A DNA stretch of 64,000 bases from the NCBI RefSeq assembly GCF_014138285.1, contig NZ_JACGXN010000001.1:1725314-1789313 (forward strand). Direction: 5' to 3'. The notes beneath the pieces were generated by a model. The model was given only the letters and a program-made list of their open reading frames with translations. It searched no databases and was not told the origin of the DNA. Shown here one piece after another: positions 53,224-62,988 of the stretch; within the stretch, counting starts at the first letter, position 1, and each line of letters opens with the position of its first letter. This DNA is from Phyllobacterium myrsinacearum. GTDB taxonomy: Bacteria; Pseudomonadota; Alphaproteobacteria; Rhizobiales; Rhizobiaceae. The translations under genes and the position numbers were made by a program.

Positions 53224-54117
53224 ATGTGGTCAGGCGTTTTCCCTGCTGTTACAACCAAATTCACTGAAGATGATAAACTCGATCACAAGGAAATGGAACG
53301 TTGCTTCTCTCTCCTGATGGATGCGGGTTGCGATGGCCTTATTGTTGCGGGCTCGCTGGGTGAAGGCCCGATGCTGAGCCATGCCGAGAAGCTTGAGGTC
53401 CTGAAGACCGCGCAGAATGTTGCCAAAGGCAAGCCGGTGCTTCTGACCATCAATGAAGCGGCAACGCGTGATGGCGCTGCGCTTGCACAGCAGGCAGCCA
53501 AGGCAGGCGCCGATGGTCTGATGCTTGTTCCCAGCCCGATCTATCATACGGACCCGGAAGAGACGGTTACGGCCCTGAAGGCCGTTGCGGCTGCAGGCGA
53601 TCTGCCGGTCATGATCTATTCCAACCGCATCGCCTACCGCGTGGATGTGACCAGCGAAATTCTTGCCGAACTCGCGTCGGACAAGCATTTTGTCGCCATC
53701 AAGGAATCGTCCGACGATGTGCGCCGCACGACCGATATCATCAATACTTTCGGCACGCGCTTTGATCTTTTCACCGGTGTAGACAATCTTGCTTTCGAAG
53801 CATTGACAGCTGGTGCCATCGGCTGGGTAGCCGGGTTGGTCACTGCATTCCCCAGGGAAACCGTTGCGATCTACAAGCTCGTCGGTGCAGGTCGCTATGC
53901 GGAGGCGCTGGAAATCTATCGCTGGTTCCGCCCCTTGCTCGACCTCGATGTCTCCACCTATCTTGTGCAGAACATCAAACTGGCGGAAGTCCATGAAATC
54001 GGAACGAATGATCGCGTGCGTCTGCCGCGCCAGCCTTTGCGGGGCGCGCGCCGGGCTGCCGTTGACAAGATCGTCAAGGATGCGATGGCTTCGCGGCCGA
54101 AGCTGCCTGTACTCTGA
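53224..54117 (+). CDS. 1-Pyrroline-4-hydroxy-2-carboxylate deaminase (DapA family)
   Basis: A 297-residue TIM-barrel lyase of the DHDPS/NAL family. The Schiff-base Lys is K160 (FVAIKESSDD), the Tyr is in MIYSN (Y132), and the substrate loop is GSLGEGPMLS. Beside a D-amino-acid oxidase and a hydroxyproline epimerase, the reaction is most likely the deamination step giving 2-oxoglutarate semialdehyde (HypD/LhpC). AAGGAGAAG precedes the ATG. Confidence 0.88.
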   Translation: MWSGVFPAVTTKFTEDDKLDHKEMERCFSLLMDAGCDGLIVAGSLGEGPMLSHAEKLEVLKTAQNVAKGKPVLLTINEAATRDGAALAQQAAKAGADGLMLVPSPIYHTDPEETVTALKAVAAAGDLPVMIYSNRIAYRVDVTSEILAELASDKHFVAIKESSDDVRRTTDIINTFGTRFDLFTGVDNLAFEALTAGAIGWVAGLVTAFPRETVAIYKLVGAGRYAEALEIYRWFRPLLDLDVSTYLVQNIKLAEVHEIGTNDRVRLPRQPLRGARRAAVDKIVKDAMASRPKLPVL

Positions 54118-54126
54118 GGCCGGGCA

Positions 54127-55386
54127 ATGAGCGCCCGCGCGGAAAAGCAGGATATCGTTATTATCGGTGCCGGTATTATCGGCATCGCTATTGCGGCGTT
54201 TCTTGCCGAAGCCGGGCGCAAGGTTCTGGTCATTGACCGCCAGGGCATCTGCGAGGGTACAAGTTCCGGCAATGCCGGTGCCCTCGCATTTTCCGACATT
54301 CTGCCCATGGCCTCGAAAGGGATCATGACCAAGGTTCCGGGCTGGCTGATGGACCCGCTCGGGCCCTTCACCATCCGCCCGTCCTATCTGCCAAAACTGG
54401 CACCGTGGCTCTACCGGTTCTGGCGTGCCAGCCGGTCCGATGTGCAGAAGCGAACGACTGTTACGCAAGGTGCAATGATGCGTCTGGCCGAGCCGGAGAT
54501 GCTTGGCCTGATGCAGCGGGCCGGTATCCGCCATATGGTGCGCGAGGATGGCTCGCTGGAGCTCTATGAGAGCGAACATGAACTCAATCTATCCTTGCCC
54601 GGCTGGGCTGCGCGGACCGGTGCCGGAATAGCGTTCGAACATCTGCGTGGTGATGCTTTGTCCGAACGCCAGCCGGGTCTCTCACCGCGTTTTGTTGCTG
54701 GAACGTTCGTTCCCGGCTGGAAGACGGTGAGTGATCCTCAGCATGTCGGCAAGGGATTGTGGGCCTATGCGGAAAAGCTGGGCGCGCAGTTTGTGCAAGC
54801 GGATGTGACCTCCGTGGGCGCCAGCGATGATAACGCGACTGTCAGGCTTGCGGACGGGCGGTCTATCGATGCAGACAAACTTGTTATTGCTGCGGGTGCA
54901 TGGTCGCACCGGCTGTCGAAGAACCTCGGTGATGCTATTCCGCTTGATACGGAGCGCGGCTACAACACAACGCTGCCGACGGGTGCATTTGATGTCAAAT
55001 GCCAGTTGATTTTCTCCGGCCATGGCTTTGTTGTGACGCCGCTTGAAACCGGTGTGCGCGTTGGCGGTGCGGTGGAATTAGGCGGCGTCGACCTTCCGCC
55101 AAATTACAAACGCTCCGAGGTCATGCTGCAGAAAGCCAAGACATTCCTGCCGGATCTTGATATTTCAGGCGGCCGGCAATGGATGGGTTATCGTCCGTCG
55201 ATGCCGGATTCCCTGCCGGTTATCGGCTATGCCAGGCAGAGCAAGAATGTTCTCTACGCCTTTGGTCACGGGCATCTGGGGTTGACCCAGTCCGCTGCCA
55301 CGGGCCGACTGATCCGTGATCTGATCGAGGGCCGTACACCGGCGATCCCGATCGATCCGTTTTACCCGCAACGCTTTCAGGACTGA
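54127..55386 (+). CDS. FAD-dependent D-amino-acid oxidase (cis-4-hydroxy-D-proline oxidase-like)
   Basis: A 419-residue DadA-type flavoprotein. The FAD motif is DIVIIGAGIIGIAIAAFLAE, and the C-terminal GYRPSMPDSLPVIG and GHGHLGLTQSAATG are typical of the family. In this operon it should oxidise cis-4-hydroxy-D-proline made by the epimerase (HypO/LhpB role). It lies 9 bases after the deaminase stop. The call on substrate is from context. Confidence 0.88.
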   Translation: MSARAEKQDIVIIGAGIIGIAIAAFLAEAGRKVLVIDRQGICEGTSSGNAGALAFSDILPMASKGIMTKVPGWLMDPLGPFTIRPSYLPKLAPWLYRFWRASRSDVQKRTTVTQGAMMRLAEPEMLGLMQRAGIRHMVREDGSLELYESEHELNLSLPGWAARTGAGIAFEHLRGDALSERQPGLSPRFVAGTFVPGWKTVSDPQHVGKGLWAYAEKLGAQFVQADVTSVGASDDNATVRLADGRSIDADKLVIAAGAWSHRLSKNLGDAIPLDTERGYNTTLPTGAFDVKCQLIFSGHGFVVTPLETGVRVGGAVELGGVDLPPNYKRSEVMLQKAKTFLPDLDISGGRQWMGYRPSMPDSLPVIGYARQSKNVLYAFGHGHLGLTQSAATGRLIRDLIEGRTPAIPIDPFYPQRFQD

Positions 55387-55393
55387 AAATATC

Positions 55394-56395
55394 ATGGCGC
55401 GTCATTCCTTCTTCTGTGTCGATGGCCACACCTGTGGCAACCCGGTCCGCCTTGTGGCGGGGGGAGGCCCAAACCTTGTTGGTTCGACCATGATGGAAAA
55501 GCGTGCGCATTTCCTGCGTGAGTTCGACTGGATCCGGACGGGGCTGATGTTCGAACCGCGCGGACATGACATGATGTCCGGTTCAATCCTCTATCCGCCA
55601 ACCCGCGATGATTGCGATGTGGCTGTGCTGTTTATCGAGACATCGGGCTGCCTGCCGATGTGCGGCCACGGGACGATCGGTACAGTCACAATGGCCATCG
55701 AACACGGGCTGATTACGCCGAAGACACCGGGCGTTTTGCGGCTCGACACGCCGGCAGGTGTGGTGGTCGCCGAATATACGAGGGAAGGCGAGTATGTCAC
55801 CGGCGTCCGCATCACCAATGTTCCAGCATTTCTCTATGCGGAAGGGCTGGAAGTGGAATGCCCCGATCTGGGTACGCTGCACATGGATGTTGCCTATGGC
55901 GGCAATTTCTATGCGATTGTCGATCCACAGAAGAATTTCCGCGACATGGCGGACTATCGTGCTCTTGATCTTATCGGATGGAGCCCGGTGTTGCGCGAAC
56001 GCCTCAATGAGCGTTATTCATTCCAGCATCCGGAAAAGCCTGACATCAACACGCTCAGTCATATTCTGTGGACCGGCGCGCCGACCAAGCCGGAAGCGCA
56101 TGCCCGCAATGCCGTGTTCTATGGTGACAAGGCCATTGACCGCTCGCCCTGCGGGACGGGCACGTCCGCCCGCATGGCGCAATTGGCTGCAAAAGGAAAG
56201 CTGAAGCCCGGCGATGACTTCGTACACGAATCAATCATCGGTTCACTGTTCCATGGCCGCGTGGAAGCAGCGACGAATGTGGGCGAAAGGCAAGCGATCA
56301 TACCATCCGTCGCAGGCTGGGCGCGGATGACTGGTTACAACACGATCTTCATTGACGATCGCGATCCTTTCGCTCACGGATTTGTGGTCAAGTGA
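55394..56395 (+). CDS. 4-Hydroxyproline 2-epimerase
   Basis: A 333-residue proline-racemase family enzyme. Both catalytic cysteines are present at C90 (MCGHGTIG) and C253 (SPCGTGTSARMA), which separates epimerases/racemases from the dehydratases of the family. It interconverts trans-4-hydroxy-L-proline and cis-4-hydroxy-D-proline. Brucella PrpA is a close relative with the same Cys positions, from memory. It is the last gene of the operon. Confidence 0.92.
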   Translation: MARHSFFCVDGHTCGNPVRLVAGGGPNLVGSTMMEKRAHFLREFDWIRTGLMFEPRGHDMMSGSILYPPTRDDCDVAVLFIETSGCLPMCGHGTIGTVTMAIEHGLITPKTPGVLRLDTPAGVVVAEYTREGEYVTGVRITNVPAFLYAEGLEVECPDLGTLHMDVAYGGNFYAIVDPQKNFRDMADYRALDLIGWSPVLRERLNERYSFQHPEKPDINTLSHILWTGAPTKPEAHARNAVFYGDKAIDRSPCGTGTSARMAQLAAKGKLKPGDDFVHESIIGSLFHGRVEAATNVGERQAIIPSVAGWARMTGYNTIFIDDRDPFAHGFVVK

Positions 56396-56664
56396 GGCTT
56401 GCGGTCCCCTTCGGAACAATAAGGCGGGGATAGATAATTCGGTTAAATTGAAGGCATGTGCCGTGAATTTCGTCAACAATGGACGAAAATTTGGTGAAAA
56501 ATTTCGCACGGAGTATGCCAGCAAATGTGATGCCGCTGTTTGTGCTAAAAAAGCTGTTGCTTTCTTTAACGCAGACGTTACGTGTAAAGAAGTTGGGGTA
56601 AACGGGAACCGGATAAAAAAACCGGATAAGAAACTTCCCAATGAAAATGAGGGGTATCGTTGCG

Positions 56665-57573
56665 ATGGAGTACTTCATCCAGCAATCGATCAACGGTCTG
56701 ACACTAGGTTCAATCTACGGCCTGATCGCAATCGGCTACACGATGGTCTACGGGATCATCGGTATGATCAACTTCGCCCATGGCGACGTTTTCATGCTTG
56801 GCGCTTTTATGGCGATGATCGTTTTTCTTGCTTTAACCACTTTTATCGGCGGTGTACCCGTTGTGCTGGCACTGCTTCTTATGATGCTGGTTGCCATGCT
56901 GCTGACAGGGCTGTGGAGCTGGACAATTGAACGTCTGGCATACCGGCCCTTACGCGGGTCGTTCCGTCTTGCGCCATTGATCACGGCGATCGGCATGTCG
57001 ATCGCCCTGTCGAATTTCGTGCAGGTCACACAGGGTCCTCGCAACAAGCCGATTCCTCCGCTCGTCAATGGCGGCGTCACAATTTATGGAACAGGCATCA
57101 CCATCGCCTACAAGCAGATGGTCATCGTGGCCGTAACTGCAGTCCTGCTTGCCGCATTCTGGTATCTGGTCAACCGAACCACGCTGGGGCGCGCGCAGCG
57201 ATCCTGTGAGCAGGACCGCAAGATGGCCGCACTCCTCGGCATCGACGTGGACAAGACGATCTCGATGACCTTCGTCATGGGTGCCATGCTCGCTGCCGTT
57301 GCCGGAACGCTCTATCTCATGTTCTACGGCGTCATCTCCTTCACGGACGGTTTTACACCCGGCGTCAAGGCGTTCACGGCTGCCGTGCTTGGCGGTATCG
57401 GTTCATTGCCCGGCGCTGTGGTCGGCGGTTTGCTGATCGGGTTGATCGAGGCGCTTTGGTCCGCATACTTCTCCATTGACTACAAGGATGTGGCGGCGTT
57501 CTCCATTCTCGCAATTGTCCTGATCTTCCTGCCCTCCGGCATCCTTGGTCGGCCCGAAGTCGAAAAGGTTTAA
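56665..57573 (+). CDS. livH: Branched-chain amino-acid ABC transporter permease LivH
   Basis: A 302-residue permease with about eight hydrophobic helices: [20 protein letters not shown] at the N-terminus, [14 protein letters not shown], and [19 protein letters not shown] (the ATPase-contacting loop). It forms the membrane channel with LivM. ATG 56665 has GAGGGG upstream; an in-frame ATG at 56641 is less likely. Confidence 0.94.
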   Translation: MEYFIQQSINGLTLGSIYGLIAIGYTMVYGIIGMINFAHGDVFMLGAFMAMIVFLALTTFIGGVPVVLALLLMMLVAMLLTGLWSWTIERLAYRPLRGSFRLAPLITAIGMSIALSNFVQVTQGPRNKPIPPLVNGGVTIYGTGITIAYKQMVIVAVTAVLLAAFWYLVNRTTLGRAQRSCEQDRKMAALLGIDVDKTISMTFVMGAMLAAVAGTLYLMFYGVISFTDGFTPGVKAFTAAVLGGIGSLPGAVVGGLLIGLIEALWSAYFSIDYKDVAAFSILAIVLIFLPSGILGRPEVEKV

Positions 57574-57577
57574 GCTT

Positions 57578-59002
57578 ATGGCTGATATCCAATCTTCAGG
57601 ACAGGATTCCGTCTACCTCAAGGCCGCCAAAGAGGCGGTCTTCGCCGGGGTGATCGCCTTCGGCCTGTTCTTCCTCGTCGTCGGTTTCCGCACCGACCAG
57701 AATATCAACAACGAGCTGGTTCTCGTCCAGCGCTGGGGGCTCCTGGCGATCTTTGTGGCCGTGGCTGCAATTGGCCGCTTCATTATCGCAGCCTTCATCA
57801 CGCCGTCACGCGAACAGGCAAAACTGACCAAATCAAAGGCGGCCGCCACTGCCAAAGTTGATCGCCGCTCGCTCAAGGCAGCCATTTCACGGTTTGGCCT
57901 GGCGCTGCTCTTCATCTATCCGTTTCTGGTAATCCTGATTCTGGCGTTGATCCAGTTTGGTGTGACAGGGCAATGGTCATTCCAGAGCGGTGTTCAGGGT
58001 TCGCTCAAATATGTCGATAATTTCGGTATCCAGATCCTGATTTATGTGATGCTGGCATGGGGCCTGAATATCGTTGTGGGCCTCGCCGGTCTGCTCGATC
58101 TCGGCTATGTCGCCTTCTATGCGGTCGGGGCCTATTCCTACGCCTTGCTTTCCGCGCATTTCGGTCTGTCCTTTTGGCTGCTTTTGCCAATGGCCGGTAT
58201 CTTCGCTGCCATGTGGGGCATTGTTCTCGGTTTCCCGGTTCTGCGGTTGAGGGGCGATTACCTTGCTATCGTCACGCTGGCCTTCGGTGAAATCATCCGG
58301 CTCGTGCTGATCAATTGGACCGTTGTGACCAAGGGTACGTTCGGCGTCTCCGGCATCGCCAAGGCGACATTGTTCGGTATTCCGTTCACACCGGGTCCAA
58401 ATGGTTTTGCCGCCATGTTCGGACTGCCCAACTCCGGTGTCTACTACAAGATCTTCCTTTATTATCTCATCCTGTTCCTTGCTCTGCTGACCGCCTGGGT
58501 CACAATCCGCCTGCGCCGTATGCCTATCGGCCGTGCCTGGGAAGCCTTGCGCGAAGATGAGATCGCCTGCCGTTCACTGGGCATCAACACCACAACGACA
58601 AAGCTGACAGCCTTTGCCACGGGCGCTATGTTCGGTGGTTTTGCCGGGTCGTTCTTTGCTGCCCGTCAGGGTTTCGTCAGCCCAGAATCCTTCGTGTTCC
58701 TTGAATCGGCGATCATCCTTGCCATCGTGGTGCTCGGCGGTATGGGGTCGCTCATCGGTATCGCGATTGCTGCGGCTGTCATGATCGGTGGTACGGAACT
58801 CTTGCGCGAGCTGGAATTCCTCAAGCTTATTTTTGGCAATGATTTCACGCCAGAGCTCTATCGTATGCTGTTGTTCGGTCTGGCCATGATTGTTGTCATG
58901 GTGTGGAAGCCGCGCGGATTTGTCGGTAACCGAGAACCGAGCGCATTCCTGCACGAGCGCAAGATGATTTCCGGCGAGTTTACGAAAGAAGGGCACGGCT
59001 GA
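57578..59002 (+). CDS. livM: Branched-chain amino-acid ABC transporter permease LivM
   Basis: A 474-residue permease. An extended N-terminal part with two helices (about 15-65) and a basic loop precedes the LivM core (about 105-460; [40 protein letters not shown]). It starts 4 bases after livH and overlaps livG by one base. Confidence 0.94.
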   Translation: MADIQSSGQDSVYLKAAKEAVFAGVIAFGLFFLVVGFRTDQNINNELVLVQRWGLLAIFVAVAAIGRFIIAAFITPSREQAKLTKSKAAATAKVDRRSLKAAISRFGLALLFIYPFLVILILALIQFGVTGQWSFQSGVQGSLKYVDNFGIQILIYVMLAWGLNIVVGLAGLLDLGYVAFYAVGAYSYALLSAHFGLSFWLLLPMAGIFAAMWGIVLGFPVLRLRGDYLAIVTLAFGEIIRLVLINWTVVTKGTFGVSGIAKATLFGIPFTPGPNGFAAMFGLPNSGVYYKIFLYYLILFLALLTAWVTIRLRRMPIGRAWEALREDEIACRSLGINTTTTKLTAFATGAMFGGFAGSFFAARQGFVSPESFVFLESAIILAIVVLGGMGSLIGIAIAAAVMIGGTELLRELEFLKLIFGNDFTPELYRMLLFGLAMIVVMVWKPRGFVGNREPSAFLHERKMISGEFTKEGHG

Positions 59003-60357
59003 TGGTTTCGGAAGTGCGTAACAATCCCAGCGCCGTGCTGCGTGTGGAACATCTCTCGATGAAGTTTGGTGGCCTTGTTGCCATCAACGATCTGAACTTC
59101 GAAGCCAAGCGCGGTGCCATCACCGCCTTGATCGGCCCGAACGGTGCAGGCAAGACCACGGTCTTCAATTGCATCACCGGCTTCTATAAGCCGACCGAAG
59201 GCATGCTGACCATGACCCGCCAGAATGGCGAGGAATATCTTCTGGAACGCATGGCGGATTTCGTCATCACCAAGAAGGCGAAAGTGGCGCGTACGTTCCA
59301 GAACATCCGGCTGTTCTCAGGCCTGACGGTTCTGGAAAATCTGCTCGTTGCCCAGCACAATCCGCTGATGCTGTCGTCGGGTTATACGATCCTGGGTCTT
59401 CTCGGTTTTCCGACCTATAAGAAGGCCGCTTCCGATGCGATCGAGAAGGCCCGTTTCTGGCTGGAAAAGATCAATCTGGTTGACCGAGCCGACGATCCTG
59501 CAGGCGACCTGCCGTATGGTGCGCAGCGGCGTCTCGAGATTGCGCGTGCGATGTGCACAGATCCGGAGCTTCTCTGTCTGGATGAGCCGGCTGCCGGCCT
59601 CAATGCCCGCGAATCGGCGGAGCTCAACCAACTGCTGCTCAATATCCGTGACGAGACCGGAACGTCGATCATCCTGATCGAACATGACATGTCGGTGGTG
59701 ATGGAGATCTCTGATCACGTCATCGTTCTGGAATACGGCACCAAGATTTCCGATGGCACGCCGGAAACGGTCAAGAATGACCCGAAGGTCATTGCAGCCT
59801 ATCTCGGCGTCGAGGACGAGGAAGTGGTCGAGTTGATCGAACACGCAGCGGCGACGGGCAGTGATGATATCACTGCAGCTGTTGATCTTCTGTCGACGGA
59901 GGCCATTCACGAAATCGAAGAGACGCAGGCGGCACCATCCGCGGCGCCGCTTGCATCTGCACCGGCAACGCCGAGAGCAAGGCCCGCTGCAAAGGCAGCG
60001 CCAGCCAAACCGGCTGTCAAGACAACAGCGCCGGTCAAGGCGAAGGCAAAGGTTGCGGACCCGGTGATCAAAGCCGGCGCAACGGCTAACGCGCTTGCTG
60101 CTCCACGCGGCGGCAAACCCGATAGCCTGATTGTGATCAAGGGAATTGGTCCGGTAAACGAGCGCAAGCTCAACGAGCACGGTATTTTCCATTTCGACCA
60201 GATTGCCGCCTGGAAGAAAGCCGATGTGATTGCCGCCGAAGCATACCTTGCCTTTGACGGGCGCATCGCGCGGGAAGACTGGATCGGTCAGGCCAAAAAG
60301 CTGGCGAAAGAGAGCCAGGTTAAACCGGCAGCGAAGAAGACCGGAGGGGCTAAGTAA
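59002..60357 (+). CDS. livG: LivG-type ATPase with helix-hairpin-helix tail
   Basis: A 451-residue protein. The ABC ATPase occupies about residues 12-275 (Walker A GPNGAGKTT, Walker B LLCLDEPAAGL, switch HDMS; the signature region reads DLPYGAQRRLEIA). An acidic stretch and an A/P/K linker follow (about 285-375). The C-terminal domain (about 376-440, IKGIGPVNERKLNEHGIFHF) is a helix-hairpin-helix as found at the end of NuoE or L21 in this order. Ordinary LivG is about 255-295 residues. The tail's role is unknown; the ATPase should serve branched-chain amino-acid import. Confidence 0.93.
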   Translation: MVSEVRNNPSAVLRVEHLSMKFGGLVAINDLNFEAKRGAITALIGPNGAGKTTVFNCITGFYKPTEGMLTMTRQNGEEYLLERMADFVITKKAKVARTFQNIRLFSGLTVLENLLVAQHNPLMLSSGYTILGLLGFPTYKKAASDAIEKARFWLEKINLVDRADDPAGDLPYGAQRRLEIARAMCTDPELLCLDEPAAGLNARESAELNQLLLNIRDETGTSIILIEHDMSVVMEISDHVIVLEYGTKISDGTPETVKNDPKVIAAYLGVEDEEVVELIEHAAATGSDDITAAVDLLSTEAIHEIEETQAAPSAAPLASAPATPRARPAAKAAPAKPAVKTTAPVKAKAKVADPVIKAGATANALAAPRGGKPDSLIVIKGIGPVNERKLNEHGIFHFDQIAAWKKADVIAAEAYLAFDGRIAREDWIGQAKKLAKESQVKPAAKKTGGAK

Positions 60358-61106
60358 TGTCACAAACACAACCTCTTCCGAAGACCGGGGCTCTTCTCAG
60401 CATCGAGAATGTTGAAACCTATTACGGCAATATCCGTGCCTTGAGCGGTGTCAGCGTTCACGCGGACGCAGGCGAAATCGTCACGCTGATCGGTGCCAAC
60501 GGTGCCGGCAAGTCGACGCTGATGATGACTATTTTTGGCATGCCGCGCGCCCGGACCGGCCGTGTGGTGTTTGACGGTAAGGATATCACCCAGCTGCCGA
60601 CGCATGAGATTGCGCGCCTGCGCATTGCCCAGTCGCCGGAGGGCCGCCGGATATTCCCGCGCATGACTGTGCAGGAAAATCTGCAGATGGGTGCCAGCCT
60701 CGATAATCTGGAGTTCTACGACGAGGACGTACGCAAGGTCTTTGACCTGTTTCCGCGTCTGAAAGAGCGTATCAACCAGCGCGGCGGAACCTTGTCAGGC
60801 GGTGAGCAGCAGATGCTTGCCATCGGCCGGGCATTGATGGCGCGTCCGCGCCTGTTGCTGCTGGACGAGCCGTCTCTCGGTCTGGCACCGCTGATTATCA
60901 AGCATATTTTCGAGGCGATCAAGGAATTGAACAGGTCAACGGGCCTGACGGTTTTTCTGGTGGAGCAGAACGCTTTTGGCGCTCTGAAGCTGGCGGATCG
61001 CGGCTATGTGATGGTCAACGGTATCGTGACGATGAGCGGATCGAGCAAGGACCTTCTCGCCAATCCGGAAGTGCGCGCAGCCTATCTTGAAGGCGGCCGT
61101 CACTAA
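60357..61106 (+). CDS. livF: Branched-chain amino-acid ABC transporter ATPase LivF
   Basis: A 249-residue ATPase of normal size: Walker A GANGAGKST, signature LSGGEQQML, Walker B LLLLDEPSLGLAP, and switch residue in VEQNA, as is usual for LivF. It partners LivG. The start overlaps the livG stop by one base. Confidence 0.95.
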   Translation: MSQTQPLPKTGALLSIENVETYYGNIRALSGVSVHADAGEIVTLIGANGAGKSTLMMTIFGMPRARTGRVVFDGKDITQLPTHEIARLRIAQSPEGRRIFPRMTVQENLQMGASLDNLEFYDEDVRKVFDLFPRLKERINQRGGTLSGGEQQMLAIGRALMARPRLLLLDEPSLGLAPLIIKHIFEAIKELNRSTGLTVFLVEQNAFGALKLADRGYVMVNGIVTMSGSSKDLLANPEVRAAYLEGGRH

Positions 61107-61168
61107 CAAGAATAGGACCGGCTTTCCAGCGGGGCTGGGAAGTCCGGTGCTGCAAGGGGAACATTGCC

Positions 61169-61522
61169 ATGCAAGGCATTCTGTACGAAGAACCCTCCCT
61201 CTGGCTGTTTGTGCTGGTGACCTGTCTTATGGGAGGCTGGGCCGCATGGATGGCGGGGCGGGCATGCGCCAAGACATGGCGCTCCTACACGATTCTGATT
61301 TTCTACATGCTGCTTCTGGGCATTGCCGTGCGCTTCATCCATTTTGCCCTGTTTGAAGGCACAATGGTGACGCTGCACTATTACGTCATCGATACGATCG
61401 TGCTGATTATCATCGGCACATTGGGTTATCGTTACACCCGCACAAACCAGATGGTTCGGCAATATCACTGGCTCTATGAAAAAGTGTCTCCCTTCTCGTT
61501 CAAGGAGAGAAAAGGGGCCTAG
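61169..61522 (+). CDS. Conserved small membrane protein after livF (DUF6867-like)
   Basis: A 117-residue protein with three hydrophobic helices (about 11-33, 42-63, 68-90) and a conserved C-terminus (YRYTRTNQMVRQYHWLYE). Similar proteins directly follow livF in other Rhizobiales, which suggests an accessory role in the transporter, but none is known. Family name from memory. Confidence 0.75.
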   Translation: MQGILYEEPSLWLFVLVTCLMGGWAAWMAGRACAKTWRSYTILIFYMLLLGIAVRFIHFALFEGTMVTLHYYVIDTIVLIIIGTLGYRYTRTNQMVRQYHWLYEKVSPFSFKERKGA

Positions 61523-61694
61523 GCAGCCTTATGTCAATTCGATCAGATTAATAGTTTCTGAGTCTAACCAATCTCGCTGACGCGAAATGAATCAGCGTGA
61601 CAACCGCCGGAAAATCGGCAAATGTGGTCTTCAAGCGATGGGAAAATTTCATCGTTAGGGGTTTCGTAAGTACCTAGAAAATGGGAGTTTTCAA

Positions 61695-62810
61695 ATGAAG
61701 AAGTCACTGTTCTCGAGTGTTGCTGTTGCAGCGATGCTCGCTTTGGGCGGTCATGCCTATGCTGATCTTCTGGTCGGTATCGGTGCTCCGTTGACCGGCC
61801 CGAACGCGGCTTATGGCGCACAGATTCAGAAGGGCGCAGAAGCGGCCGCTGAGGTGATCAATGCGGCTGGCGGCGTTAATGGCGAAAAGATCAAATTCGT
61901 TCTGGGCGATGACGTTTCCGATGCCAAGCAGGGCGTTTCGGTTGCCAACAAGTTCGTTGCCGACGGTGTCAAGTTTGTGGTCGGTCACTTCAACTCCGGT
62001 GTTTCCATTCCAGCATCGGAAGTCTATGCGGAAAACGGCATTGTTGAAGTAACGCCTGCTGCAACCAACCCTGTTTTCACCGAGCGCGGCCTGTGGAATA
62101 CGTTCCGCACCTGCGGTCGTGATGACCAGCAGGGTGCCATTGCCGGTGCCTATATCGCCGAGCATTTCAAGGATGCGAAGATCGCAGTCATCCATGACAA
62201 GACACCATATGGCCAGGGTCTTGCCGATGAAACCAAAAAGACAATCGAAGCAAAGGGTCTGAAGCCTGCGCTTTATGAAGGTGTCAACGTTGGTGACAAG
62301 GACTTCTCCGCCCTGATCGCCAAGGCGAAGCAGGCAGGTATTACCGTTCTGTATTGGGGCGGTCTGCACACGGAAGCTGGTTTGATCATTCGCCAGTTGG
62401 CTGACCAGGGTCTGAAGGTTACCTTCATCTCCGGTGACGGCATCGTAACGAACGAACTGGCAGCGATTGCCGGCGACGCAGTTGTCGGTACGTTGAACAC
62501 ATTCGGTCCGGACCCGCGCAACAACCCAGCCAACAAAGAACTGGTTGAGAAGTTCCGCAAGGCTGGTTTTGAGCCGGAAGCCTATACACTTTATTCCTAT
62601 GCTGCCGTACAGGCGATTGTCGGAGCAGCAACCGCTGCAAAGTCGAATGACCCTGAAACTGTTGCCAAAGCTCTGAAGGCGAATGGCCCATTCAAGTCCG
62701 TTCTCGGCGATATCTCCTTTGACGAAAAGGGCGATCCGAAGCTTCCAGGCTACGTCATGTACGAATGGAAGAAGGACAAGGACGGCAAGTACACTTACGT
62801 TCAGCAGTAA
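61695..62810 (+). CDS. livJ: Branched-chain amino-acid binding protein
   Basis: A 371-residue periplasmic binding protein. The signal peptide ends near HAYA (residue 23). The Leu/Ile/Val-binding fold follows ([53 protein letters not shown]). It delivers ligand to LivHM. It is separated by 172 bases from the preceding gene and probably has its own promoter, as is usual for binding proteins. Confidence 0.94.
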   Translation: MKKSLFSSVAVAAMLALGGHAYADLLVGIGAPLTGPNAAYGAQIQKGAEAAAEVINAAGGVNGEKIKFVLGDDVSDAKQGVSVANKFVADGVKFVVGHFNSGVSIPASEVYAENGIVEVTPAATNPVFTERGLWNTFRTCGRDDQQGAIAGAYIAEHFKDAKIAVIHDKTPYGQGLADETKKTIEAKGLKPALYEGVNVGDKDFSALIAKAKQAGITVLYWGGLHTEAGLIIRQLADQGLKVTFISGDGIVTNELAAIAGDAVVGTLNTFGPDPRNNPANKELVEKFRKAGFEPEAYTLYSYAAVQAIVGAATAAKSNDPETVAKALKANGPFKSVLGDISFDEKGDPKLPGYVMYEWKKDKDGKYTYVQQ

Positions 62811-62837
62811 GCCTTTCCGATCTTTATCTCATCGCGA

Positions 62838-62866
62838 AATACCCGGCCATTGTGCCGGGTATTTTG
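62838..62866 (+). terminator. Terminator after the first binding protein
   Basis: A perfect 10-bp stem AATACCCGGC / GCCGGGTATT with a 6-base loop, followed by TTG. Confidence 0.8.
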
Positions 62867-62988
62867 TTTTGGACATTTTTGTTTCCAGTGTTCACAATGC
62901 GTTGTGCATTGCAGCAAGCATTGTGCTGCCTCGGCATTTCACCTTTTCTTTTGATGCGGCTTATGTGCAGACGCAGGGGAACCATTCA

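Noticed and set aside
56352..56930. Frame upstream and across the livH start
   Set aside because: Out of frame with livH and without motifs; the gap holds only a short direct repeat of ACCGGATAA.
59317..60369. Minus-strand frame opposite livG
   Set aside because: Arg- and Cys-rich shadow translation with no domain.
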